Positions 1-6,071 of a stretch of DNA of 7,777 nt are shown here, one piece after another; the stretch's first letter is position 1; the number at the start of each line of letters is the position of its first letter. The stretch is from Microbacteriaceae bacterium (GTDB lineage Bacteria > Actinomycetota > Actinomycetes > Actinomycetales > Microbacteriaceae). The notes under the pieces were generated by a model that saw nothing but the letters and a program-made list of their open reading frames with translations, made no database searches and was not told the DNA's origin. Location of the stretch: assembly GCA_025464125.1 (NCBI GenBank), contig JAODLU010000004.1, forward strand, positions 1 through 7,777, written 5' to 3'. The translations under genes were made by a program, and so were the position numbers.

Positions 1-306
1 CTCAACTACGCCTGGCCTACGGCCGAGATCGCCGTCATGGGCGGTCAGGGCGCGGTCAATATCCTCTACCGCAACGAAATCAAGGCGGCGGAGGCCGCCG
101 GCGAGGATGTCGCGGCTGTGCGCACGAAACTTGCCAACGAATACACCTACAACGTGGCATCCCCCTTCCTGGCAGCCGAGCGGGGTGAGCTGGACGGTGT
201 CATCGAACCTGCGGCGACGCGCGTTGTTGTGATTAAGGCCCTGCGCGCCCTGAAGACGAAGCGCGCGACCCTCCCGCCGAAGAAGCACGGAAACATCCCG
301 CTGTGA
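1..306 (+). CDS. accD: Acyl-CoA carboxylase carboxyltransferase (beta) subunit, C-terminal part
   Basis: This is the last 101 codons of a gene that begins left of the window; frame 1 is open from base 1 to the TGA at 304-306. The protein would be the carboxyltransferase subunit of an actinobacterial acetyl-/propionyl-CoA carboxylase, which moves CO2 from carboxybiotin to acyl-CoA to make malonyl- or methylmalonyl-CoA for fatty acid synthesis. The C-terminal family signatures are clear: AWPTAEIAVMGGQGAVNI near the start of the fragment, then NVASPFLAAERGELDGVI, and the characteristic tail ending PPKKHGNIPL. The stop overlaps the GTG start of the epsilon-subunit gene, so the two are probably translationally coupled. 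The family is near certain. Acetyl versus propionyl preference (accD5/pccB-like) cannot be decided from this fragment, so the symbol is generic. Confidence 0.95.
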   Translation, partial: LNYAWPTAEIAVMGGQGAVNILYRNEIKAAEAAGEDVAAVRTKLANEYTYNVASPFLAAERGELDGVIEPAATRVVVIKALRALKTKRATLPPKKHGNIPL

Positions 307-542
307 GCGACGCATCCGAGTCAGCGCCTGAAGAGGTATTGCCCGCGTTCACCGTTCTTGCAGGCAATCCGACCCCGCAGCAACTCGCGGCAGTGACAGC
401 TGTTCTCGACACAATGATGGACGAGCTGGAGCAGGATGCCCGGCTCGGGTCGCGCGGCCGCTCCGCCTGGGCTCTCAGCCAGCAGGCCACCCGCCCGGTG
501 CTGAGACCCGGCTTTGGTGCATGGCGCAGCTTTTCGGCATAA
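303..542 (+). CDS. accE: Acyl-CoA carboxylase epsilon subunit
   Basis: A 79-residue protein starting at GTG 303, whose start overlaps the beta-subunit stop (GTGA). The core VLAGNPTPQQLAAVTAVL (about residues 18-35) is the typical actinobacterial epsilon-subunit signature, and the tail has the usual Trp/Arg/Pro-rich ending with RPGFGAWRSF. In Streptomyces and mycobacteria such small subunits stabilise the carboxyltransferase and its complex with the biotinylated alpha subunit and raise activity; they have no catalytic site. The length is within the usual range for these short proteins. No good Shine-Dalgarno sequence precedes the GTG (only a weak GGAAA at some distance), which fits re-initiation after the upstream stop. 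The biotin-carrying alpha subunit is not in the window. Confidence 0.9.
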   Translation: MSDASESAPEEVLPAFTVLAGNPTPQQLAAVTAVLDTMMDELEQDARLGSRGRSAWALSQQATRPVLRPGFGAWRSFSA

Positions 543-652
543 CCTGCTGGAATACTGCCGACGGCGACGCCTGACGACTAATTCCGTTGCGCGGGCTGCG
601 GATACCGAACCCTGCGCGCTGGCGCACCGGCTGATGGCGTGGCCTGGGCCGA

Positions 653-740
653 TGTACCCCGACTTACGTCACTGCCCAGCCACTACTTAGCGGGTTTACC
701 GCTTGACACCCATCCGGGGGGCAAGCGTTTGTACCCCGAC
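653..740 (+). repeat. Pair of 11-bp direct repeats TGTACCCCGAC
   Basis: TGTACCCCGAC occurs at 653-663 and again at 730-740, exactly repeated with start points 77 bp apart. The first copy lies in the predicted 24-nt loop of the hairpin at 640-682. The second forms the 3' arm and following bases of the hairpin at 716-737. They could be protein-binding sites flanking the TTGACA at 703-708, or repeated elements of one RNA. Function unknown. Confidence 0.5.
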
Positions 741-761
741 AGTCCCCTAAAGTGACGACTT

Positions 762-791
762 TTGCTCGACGGGTCCCGAGGGCACTATTAG
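762..791 (+). promoter_or_regulatory. Possible promoter for the small-RNA candidate
   Basis: TTGCTC (762-767) and TATTAG (786-791) are separated by 18 bp and resemble the -35 and -10 boxes of a housekeeping sigma-factor promoter. A transcript starting near 798 would contain the two hairpins at 801-857 and end at the tandem terminators, giving about 150 nt. A perfect TTGACA at 703-708 upstream is a competing -35 candidate, but its -10 partner is poor. This is pattern matching by eye only. Confidence 0.25.
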
Positions 792-866
792 TACTGCTAG
801 GTGTGTCTCTTAGAGACATGCACCATCCATTGGCCGACTAGGGTAAGCGGGCCAATGTTGTGGGGG

Positions 867-910
867 CGGGTCAGGGCGATATTCGGGTTATCGCCCTGAC
901 CCGGGGTTTT
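867..910 (+). terminator. Rho-independent terminator (first of two)
   Basis: A perfect 15-bp stem (867-881 paired with 889-903) with a 7-base loop (TTCGGGT) is followed by GGG and TTTT at 907-910. It should end plus-strand transcription from accDE or from the small-RNA candidate. The stem is very strong and the U-tract short; there is no T-rich tract on its other side, so it should act mainly on the plus strand. Confidence 0.85.
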
Positions 911-946
911 AAACGGGATCGGCCTTCGGGGGCCGGTCCCGTTTTT
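911..946. terminator. Rho-independent terminator (second of two, probably bidirectional)
   Basis: An 11-bp stem (914-924 with 931-941, one G-U pair) with loop TTCGGG is followed by TTTTT at 942-946. The A-rich bases 911-913 on the left give a short U-tract on the minus strand. It can therefore terminate plus-strand transcripts as backup to the hairpin at 867-903, and also the minus-strand sensor operon that ends at 1023. Confidence 0.85.
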
Positions 947-1022
947 CCGTTCATGGCCGGTTACGAGTGACCATTACTGGCTTGGCGTGCGCAGCGCGGG
1001 ACACGCGAAATTCACGCTGTGC

Positions 1023-2054
1023 TCACGCGAGAGTGCGCGGAATCTCCAGCCACAGGTCGACCCTGTCCTCTTCGTCATCCGCGTTGTTGCTGCCGAGCGC
1101 GCTGGCGTGCCCGTCATCGAGCGAACTGAGCCCGACCACGGTGACTGCCGTGTCTGAACCCTCCGGCACGGTTCGAACGATGAGCTTGTCTGTCACCGTC
1201 GACCGGATGGCGAGCGCGAGCCTGTCGAGCACGCGTTCCAGCTCGGGGTCCGCAAGATCGTCCAGTCCGCCCTCGTCGAGCAGTGTGACCGTTGTGCCCT
1301 TGCGCCTGGCGATCATGATCTCTTCGCGCACGCTGTCGTTCAGCAGCCTGCGGCCCCGGATCTCATCGCGGATTGCACCCTCCAGGTAGAGGCACTCCCG
1401 TCGCTGTCCCTCGGTGAGCTCACCGTTCGACGCGGCGATCTGCCGCAGCATCGGCAGGGCCATGCGGCTCGTCTGGCTCAACCGGAACTGGCGCTCAGAC
1501 ACGTGCGCTTCCTGCGCCGCGCGCCACTCCACTGCCTCGCGTTCGGCGAGCGCGTACTGGCGCGCATCCCGGTCTGCTTTCGACAGCGAAAGCGACAGTG
1601 CGTAAGAGATGCCGACCCAGATCGTGCTGCCAACGACGCCGTATGCAGTCAGGCCGGCGAAGCCCGACCATGCGATGGTCTGCACGATCAGGATTCCAAT
1701 GCCTATCCAGGCGAAGAGCTGGCGGCGCTTGGTAGAGGTGATGACCATCAAAACGCCGGTCGCCGCAGTGTGCCATGCCGCGTACCCGTCGACGAGCGGT
1801 GCGGTCAACTGGCTGGTGACGAGCAATGAGATGGCGAGCACGACGGCGGTGTTGAACGCGGCGATCCAGATGGGCATCCGGGACTTCTTGGATGGCAGCA
1901 GGCTCACGATCGTGGCGATCGCGTAAAGCACCATGGCGATGATGTACGGAGCCTTTTGCCGTGGGATCTCGATCGATGCAGTGGCGAGCACGAGGTGATA
2001 GGCCGAGAACACGGCAGCAAGACCGATGATCAGGTAGCGCGGGATGGAGATCAT
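1023..2054 (-). CDS. Membrane protein resembling a sensor kinase without kinase motifs
   Basis: A 343-residue protein. Five or six hydrophobic segments fill residues 5-155 (about 5-25, 35-53, 62-83, 93-106, 112-130 and 135-155). A charged, probably coiled linker follows (158-190), then a soluble C-terminal part. This plan resembles the kinase encoded just upstream, but I see no phosphoacceptor His-Asp (the corresponding helix reads RLSQTSRMALPML, 191-203), no N-box Asn and no glycine-rich ATP-lid motifs. The region around 222-265 (YLEGAIRDEIRGRRLL, later TVTLLDEGGLDD) is reminiscent of C-terminal parts of other actinobacterial sensor-like proteins, but I cannot name a domain. The start ATG overlaps the kinase stop (ATGA, 2051-2054), with GAGGAG at 2066-2071 upstream, so it is surely co-translated. 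Probable role: accessory or regulatory partner of the kinase (inference). Confidence 0.75.
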   Translation of the reverse strand: MISIPRYLIIGLAAVFSAYHLVLATASIEIPRQKAPYIIAMVLYAIATIVSLLPSKKSRMPIWIAAFNTAVVLAISLLVTSQLTAPLVDGYAAWHTAATGVLMVITSTKRRQLFAWIGIGILIVQTIAWSGFAGLTAYGVVGSTIWVGISYALSLSLSKADRDARQYALAEREAVEWRAAQEAHVSERQFRLSQTSRMALPMLRQIAASNGELTEGQRRECLYLEGAIRDEIRGRRLLNDSVREEIMIARRKGTTVTLLDEGGLDDLADPELERVLDRLALAIRSTVTDKLIVRTVPEGSDTAVTVVGLSSLDDGHASALGSNNADDEEDRVDLWLEIPRTLA

Positions 2055-3319
2055 GAGACTGCGGGCTCCTCGATCTCGGTGAGTGCCGGGTCACGGTCGT
2101 CAGGGTGCGGCCACCGGATGCTGATGACGGTGCCGCTGCCTGCCGCAGAGTCGATCACCACGTTCCCACCGGCATTCGCCACGCGCTCGACGATCGACAC
2201 GCGGAGGCCAAGTCGTTCGGTCGGCACCTCGTCGAACGCGAATCCGGAACCGGTGTCGCCGACGTCTACCTGGATACCGCCGTCGGCGATCCCACGGATG
2301 GCGAGCCATCGGGTGACGTCATCGTCGCCGGCGTGCTGGAGGCTGTTGACCATCGCTTGCACCGCCGCCGAGTACACGGCCTCGGCCGACTGCACGGGGA
2401 TGGTGCCTGATTCCGTGTTTCCGATGCGCAACTCGAACGGCGCGGAGAGAGTGGATGTCGCGCCGATGATGCGGTGACTGAGCTGGTCCATCCGCATCGT
2501 CGCATCGTCGTCGGGTGAGGCCGCAGCGGCGTCCCTGAGGTGGCCTATCGCGTTCCTCGCCATTCGCGCGGACAGTTCCTTGGATTCGGGCGTGAACGCC
2601 CGCGCAGCCGAGAGCAGGGTGGTGAGCACGCTGTCGTGCACGATCGCGTCGACCTGCACGCGCTCGATCTCCGTCGCGTGCTGCCGCACGGCGAGTGCGT
2701 AGCGATCGAGAGCTGTGGCCTGGGCAGAGTCCACCGACGCTGCAGCCTGCCTGAGCATGGTGATGATGATCAGCACAGCGCCGCCGAGGATGATCGCGTA
2801 TGCGGTGTCGAGAAAAGCGGATCCCACTGTGCGGCCACCGCCCGATGGCGTGATACGCAACAGCCCGTAGATGATCGGCGCGACGAACAGGTAGATCGTG
2901 GCGACCCACGTGTTGAAGGCGATAGCCGCAGCAGCCGTAGCGACTGTGCAGAGGAACCAGAGCCATGGCCTTGTGGACTGCACGATGCCGGGGTCTACGG
3001 AGGCGAACGGCCACGCGACAAGTGCGGCAAGGAACGCCACGATGAAGTAGATGTTCGAGCCCGTGACAAACCGGCGGGCAATCGACGCGACGACGTTCGC
3101 GATGAGGCCGCCATAGATGGCGATTGCCAGCACCCATGCCCACACGGGCTCGAGCTGGTTCCATTCCGCGATGGTCGTCGGCAGGGTTTGCGCGGCGAAT
3201 ACCAGGCCGAAAATGGCGACAGTGCGCGACGACACGGTCTCGATCTGCCGCCGGCTGATCGGGTTTCGCGGCTGGCGTGCCTGCGCGACTGGCGCAGCGA
3301 GTGCCTGGCTAGCGGCCAT
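2051..3319 (-). CDS. Membrane sensor histidine kinase, partner of a NarL-type regulator
   Basis: With the ATG at 3319 the protein has 422 residues. About six hydrophobic segments span residues 33-189 with very short loops, so it probably senses within or at the membrane. A helical stretch follows with ERVQVDAIVHDSVLTTLL (219-236); His228 followed by Asp is the likely phosphoacceptor, although the box lacks the usual Gln/Arg context of HisKA_3. The ATPase part shows the N-box MVNSLQHAG (Asn325), the G1 box DTGSGF (355-360), and GSGT (394-397). It would autophosphorylate and pass phosphate to the response regulator encoded just upstream. Its start overlaps the regulator's stop by 11 nt. An ATG at 3328 is equally possible; neither start has a convincing Shine-Dalgarno. 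The reading frame stays open further upstream (to 3610) but there overlaps the regulator gene and was not used. Confidence 0.88.
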   Translation of the reverse strand: MAASQALAAPVAQARQPRNPISRRQIETVSSRTVAIFGLVFAAQTLPTTIAEWNQLEPVWAWVLAIAIYGGLIANVVASIARRFVTGSNIYFIVAFLAALVAWPFASVDPGIVQSTRPWLWFLCTVATAAAAIAFNTWVATIYLFVAPIIYGLLRITPSGGGRTVGSAFLDTAYAIILGGAVLIIITMLRQAAASVDSAQATALDRYALAVRQHATEIERVQVDAIVHDSVLTTLLSAARAFTPESKELSARMARNAIGHLRDAAAASPDDDATMRMDQLSHRIIGATSTLSAPFELRIGNTESGTIPVQSAEAVYSAAVQAMVNSLQHAGDDDVTRWLAIRGIADGGIQVDVGDTGSGFAFDEVPTERLGLRVSIVERVANAGGNVVIDSAAGSGTVISIRWPHPDDRDPALTEIEEPAVS

Positions 3320-4013
3320 CTCCGCCATCCGGGTCGAGGCCCGGGAGAATGCCGTCTTCCACCGCACGACGGAGCAGGTCCACCTTGGTGGGCGCCGGGC
3401 GACCCACCTCGATGTACTTCGTGCGAATGCGGTCAAGGTATTCACGGGCGGTTGAGTAGCCGATGCCAAGCTGCTGGGCGGCGAGCTTGAGAGGCAGTCC
3501 TGAAGCGTAGAGGTGCAGGATCTCGCGCTCGCGACGACCGAGCTGGGCCTTGGCGAAGTCGCGGTCGGCATCGATCGCGCTCGCCCACTCGAGGTTGTTA
3601 AGCACCTCACCGCGGGCCACCGTTTCGACCGCAGACATCACGGTCTTAGTAGCCGACGACTTGGGGATGACGCCAGCGGCACCCGCGGCGAGCGCCTCGC
3701 GAACCGAAGCAACCAGGTCAGCGATGCTATGAATCAGCACGGCAGAGCCTGTGGCCTGCACGCGCTTGACGTTGTCTGTCACTGTTGAACCGTCGCCGAG
3801 GGACAGGTCGAGCACCACTACGTCGTTCTCGCGATCGCCGAGCTGGTCGACGAACTCCTGCACAGACGCAGCGGCAAGCACGAAGTCGAACCCTGCCTCG
3901 ATGCACGCAGCTTTCAACCCGAGGCGCACGGATTCGTGGTCATCGACCACGGAAACCCTGACGCCGGTCGGGCGCAGAGTCGACTCGGGCATGTCGATCG
4001 TTTGCTGGGCCAT
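3309..4013 (-). CDS. NarL/LuxR-family response regulator
   Basis: A 234-residue two-domain regulator. The receiver domain (about 18-135) shows the acidic pair DD at 24-25, the phosphorylation site in VVVLDLSL (Asp69), Ser96 in the switch position and Lys118 in GVIPKSS. The C-terminal HTH (about 157-220) begins LGRREREILHLYASG and continues through LAAQQLGIGYSTAREYLDRI. The recognition-helix region has STAREYL where most LuxR-type regulators have T-V-x-x-H, so target specificity may be unusual. It is the first gene of the operon and is read before its kinase. The ATG at 4013 is chosen because the receiver begins soon after it and a weak GGGA lies about 9 nt upstream; the frame is open to an ATG at 4106, but that would add a basic, non-conserved leader across the divergent promoter region. 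Confidence 0.92.
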   Translation of the reverse strand: MAQQTIDMPESTLRPTGVRVSVVDDHESVRLGLKAACIEAGFDFVLAAASVQEFVDQLGDRENDVVVLDLSLGDGSTVTDNVKRVQATGSAVLIHSIADLVASVREALAAGAAGVIPKSSATKTVMSAVETVARGEVLNNLEWASAIDADRDFAKAQLGRREREILHLYASGLPLKLAAQQLGIGYSTAREYLDRIRTKYIEVGRPAPTKVDLLRRAVEDGILPGLDPDGGDGR

Positions 4014-4056
4014 GACAAAATCCCGTCTGCGCGGCTCTCGGGTCGGCCGGACTTTC

Positions 4057-4082
4057 TGGTCCCATGGTAATGGTCGCTGGTC
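4057..4082. promoter_or_regulatory. Cluster of TGGT(C) repeats in the divergent spacer, candidate operator
   Basis: TGGT occurs at 4057, 4065, 4071 and 4078, and three of the copies read TGGTC (4057, 4071, 4078). A dyad GGAC-N6-GTCC (4049-4062) and a near-palindromic CCATGGTAATGG (4062-4073) overlap the cluster. It sits where the -35 region of the rightward gene should be and within the expected leader/promoter of the regulator gene, so a DNA-binding protein here could act on both. The response regulator encoded next door is the obvious candidate (inference). Confidence 0.35.
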
Positions 4083-4094
4083 TTCTGCAGCGGA

Positions 4095-4107
4095 TAGAGT
4101 CTGCACA
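4095..4107 (+). promoter_or_regulatory. -10 element of a probable leaderless promoter
   Basis: TAGAGT at 4095-4100 fits the actinobacterial -10 pattern TAnnnT. It ends six bases before the A of the ATG at 4107, so transcription should start on or next to the start codon. No Shine-Dalgarno is present between 4080 and 4106, which agrees with a leaderless message. The -35 is poor (TGGTCG around 4071-4076), which would fit a promoter needing an activator. Confidence 0.6.
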
Positions 4108-6041
4108 TGCTCGCCCGAGTCGTGAAAATCGCCCTGACCGCCACGATCTCGCTGCTCGCGCTCGCGGGCTGCTCAGTGTCGTTCGGCTCATCGGGCGTCG
4201 AGCACATCCAGCAGTTCGACATCGCTTACACAATCAGCGCAGACGGCACCGTGCACGCGAAAGAGACGATCGACTACAACTTCGGCAGCGAATCGGGCAA
4301 GCACGGCATCGACCGTTACCTCGTCACCAGGTTCGCCACGGCGACCGCCGGCACCGACCGGGTGTACAGCTACGAGCACATCACGGTGAAGAGTCCGTCC
4401 GGGGCATCCGCTCTCTACTCGACCACCGCATCCAACGCACTGCAGATCCGCATCGGCAACAAGAACGCGACCGTCGGCGGGCGGCAGGTCTACGTGATCG
4501 ATTACGACATAGTCGGTGCGCTCAACCGCGCGCAGCAGGACAGCGGCGGCTATCTCGACGAGTTCTTCTGGAACGCCACTGGTAGCAACTGGACCGTGCC
4601 GATCAGCTCGTCAAAGATAACTGTGACCGGACCGGCCGACGTCACGAGAGTTGCCTGCTTTGCCGGTGCCGTCGGCACGCAGGATGCCTGCGCTACAGCT
4701 GCGAACGCCGGGCATACCGCCACCTTCTCTGCAGCCAATCTGAACCCCGGCGAAGGCGTGACCCTCGACGCCGGATTTGCCGACGGCACATTCACGAACG
4801 TCGAGCCCGTGCTGCAGCCGTCGCTGCCATACGGCGCGGCTGCGGTGACCAGTGGCTCGAACGATGGTCCGAACCCGTTCTGGTCGCCATGGAACTGGGG
4901 CACAGGCCTGGCGTTCCTGATAGGCATTCCACTCGCGTTCGGGGCACTCGTCGTCTCGCGCACGCGCGACCAGGAGTTCACCGGCGTGACTCCTGGCTCG
5001 ATCCCCGCCGATCCTGCGTCCGCCCCCACGGGCAAGGCACCGCGCGACGAGACGATGGTGGTGCAGTACCAGCCACCGAAGGGCTTTCCGGTCGGGGCCG
5101 CGAACGTCATCCTCAACAAGTCGCGCAAAACCGTCGACATCACCGCTACCCTCATCGACCTGGCCGTGCGCGGTTACCTCCAGATCACCGAGGTCGACGG
5201 GGGATCCGGGCGCAAGCCAAAGGACTACAACCTCGTCTCGACCCCAGACAAGGCGGCGCAGAAGAAAGCGCAGGCGAGGCCCGGAACACCGGATGCCGCT
5301 GACCTCCTGCCGCACGAGGCACTGCTGCTCGGCAAGCTCTTCCAGGGCCACCGCACCGAGGTGACACTGTCCAGCCTCACCAACAAGTTCGCCGCCGACA
5401 TGCGCGCGATATCGTCGGCGCTCGATGCGTGGATCGAGAACGCCAAATTCTTTATCGACAAACTCAACCGCATGCATCCGCTGCTCGCTGTTCCCCTGGC
5501 CCTCGCCGTGCCCATCTTCATCGGCATGACCTTCTTTCCCGGTTCATGGTTCCTGATCCCGGCTGGCATGGCAGCAGGTTCGGTGCTCGCCCGCGGTTCG
5601 TCGAAGAAGGCAGTTCGGCGCAGCGCGATGGGCCACGCGCTGTATGTGCAGGTCGAGGGATTCCGGCAGTACATCGCGACAGCCGAGGCCGACCGCATCC
5701 GGTTCGACGAGACTGACGATGTCTTCAGCAGGTATATGCCGTGGGCCATCGCCTTCGGCGAAGCCGACCGTTGGGCGAGGGTCTTCAAGGAACTCGCCGA
5801 GCAGGGCAAGTACCAGGCGCAGCCCGACTGGTACGCGGGCAGCGCTAACGGTTTCTCGGCCGGCTACCTTGCCGGTTCGATCGCCTCTATCTCGACGATC
5901 GGGTCTGCGGTCAGCAGCTTCAGCTCGATGGCGGCCAGCTCGATGACCTCCACTCCATCCTCAAGCGGAGGCTCAGGCTTCAGCGGTGGTGGAGGCGGGG
6001 GTGGCGGCGGCGGTGGCGGAGGTGGCGGCGGAAGCTGGTAA
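4107..6041 (+). CDS. DUF2207-type membrane lipoprotein with polyglycine C-terminus
   Basis: A 644-residue envelope protein. The N-terminus is a lipoprotein signal with lipobox LAGC, so Cys22 is the likely lipidated residue. An extracytoplasmic beta-rich domain follows (about 35-235; for example FDIAYTISADGTVHAKETIDY and FFWNATGSNWTVPI), typical of DUF2207. Then come a membrane segment (266-284), a soluble part with VDITATLIDLAVRGYLQI (343-360), two close membrane segments (about 457-475 and 480-495), and a conserved C-terminal part (GFRQYIATAEADRIRF, 518-533, then YMPWAIAFGEADRWARVF). The tail is serine-rich and ends in 16 glycines (627-642) plus Ser-Trp; Gly-rich tails are common in this family. 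Biochemical function is unknown. It starts divergently from the response regulator gene and is probably a target of it (inference). Translation appears leaderless. Confidence 0.9.
   Translation: MLARVVKIALTATISLLALAGCSVSFGSSGVEHIQQFDIAYTISADGTVHAKETIDYNFGSESGKHGIDRYLVTRFATATAGTDRVYSYEHITVKSPSGASALYSTTASNALQIRIGNKNATVGGRQVYVIDYDIVGALNRAQQDSGGYLDEFFWNATGSNWTVPISSSKITVTGPADVTRVACFAGAVGTQDACATAANAGHTATFSAANLNPGEGVTLDAGFADGTFTNVEPVLQPSLPYGAAAVTSGSNDGPNPFWSPWNWGTGLAFLIGIPLAFGALVVSRTRDQEFTGVTPGSIPADPASAPTGKAPRDETMVVQYQPPKGFPVGAANVILNKSRKTVDITATLIDLAVRGYLQITEVDGGSGRKPKDYNLVSTPDKAAQKKAQARPGTPDAADLLPHEALLLGKLFQGHRTEVTLSSLTNKFAADMRAISSALDAWIENAKFFIDKLNRMHPLLAVPLALAVPIFIGMTFFPGSWFLIPAGMAAGSVLARGSSKKAVRRSAMGHALYVQVEGFRQYIATAEADRIRFDETDDVFSRYMPWAIAFGEADRWARVFKELAEQGKYQAQPDWYAGSANGFSAGYLAGSIASISTIGSAVSSFSSMAASSMTSTPSSSGGSGFSGGGGGGGGGGGGGGGGSW
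5985..6032 (+). repeat. GGN codon run encoding 16 glycines
   Basis: Sixteen consecutive glycine codons, a mixture of GGT, GGC, GGA and GGG, so the DNA is repetitive in GG every third base but is not a pure triplet repeat. The mix of synonymous codons suggests the protein property is under selection and lowers, but does not remove, the chance of slippage. Confidence 0.95.
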
Positions 6042-6071
6042 CGGCCGTCAGGCACACTCGGCGACACGCAG

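Larger units (their letters stand above)
703..946 (+). ncRNA. Candidate structured small RNA or structured 3' UTR in the accE-downstream gap
   Basis: The 480 bases between accE and the kinase-like gene (543-1022) hold no convincing ORF but much structure. Hairpins seen by eye: 640-649 with 674-682 (one bulge), 716-724 with 729-737 (one mismatch, one G-U), 749-753 with 758-762, 801-809 with 813-821 (9 bp including two G-U), 828-835 with 850-857 (8 bp perfect), then two terminator stems at 867-946. A TTGACA lies at 703-708 but has no good -10 at normal spacing; TTGCTC 762-767 and TATTAG 786-791 (18-bp spacer) are an alternative. The RNA could instead be the 3' end of the accDE message. It does not match tRNA, tmRNA, SRP RNA, RNase P or 5S rRNA as I know them. 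Boundaries are guesses. Confidence 0.35.

Noticed and set aside
634..690. 18-residue peptide frame starting at ATG 634 in the non-coding gap
   Set aside because: No Shine-Dalgarno and no sign of codon bias, and it overlaps a predicted hairpin. Could be a leader peptide, but nothing supports it.
543..1022. tRNA, tmRNA, SRP RNA, RNase P RNA, 5S rRNA or 6C RNA in the gap
   Set aside because: I looked for their known conserved sequences (for example T-loop, GGAAGCAG-like SRP loop, C-rich 6C loops) and found none; the structure is therefore left unnamed.
967..1389. 140-codon plus-strand frame opposite the kinase-like gene
   Set aside because: Very serine-rich low-complexity translation with no recognisable domain; an antisense shadow.
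2540..3490. 316-codon plus-strand open frame opposite the sensor kinase
   Set aside because: Its translation is rich in Arg, His, Asp and Gly as expected for a shadow of GC-rich coding DNA on the other strand. The minus-strand kinase has conserved motifs throughout.
3320..3610. Long upstream extension of the sensor kinase reading frame (to an ATG at 3610)
   Set aside because: The extension is Ser/Arg/Pro-rich, resembles no domain, and lies in another frame of the clearly coding HTH of the response regulator. The short overlap start at 3319 or 3328 is normal for an operon.
4064..4585. 173-codon plus-strand frame overlapping the start of the DUF2207 gene
   Set aside because: Arg/His-rich shadow in another frame of a gene with a clear signal peptide and domain; it would also cross the divergent promoter.
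6042..6071. Terminator between the convergent DUF2207 and methyltransferase genes
   Set aside because: The 30-bp gap has no stable stem and no T-run; transcripts probably end inside the opposing genes or by Rho.
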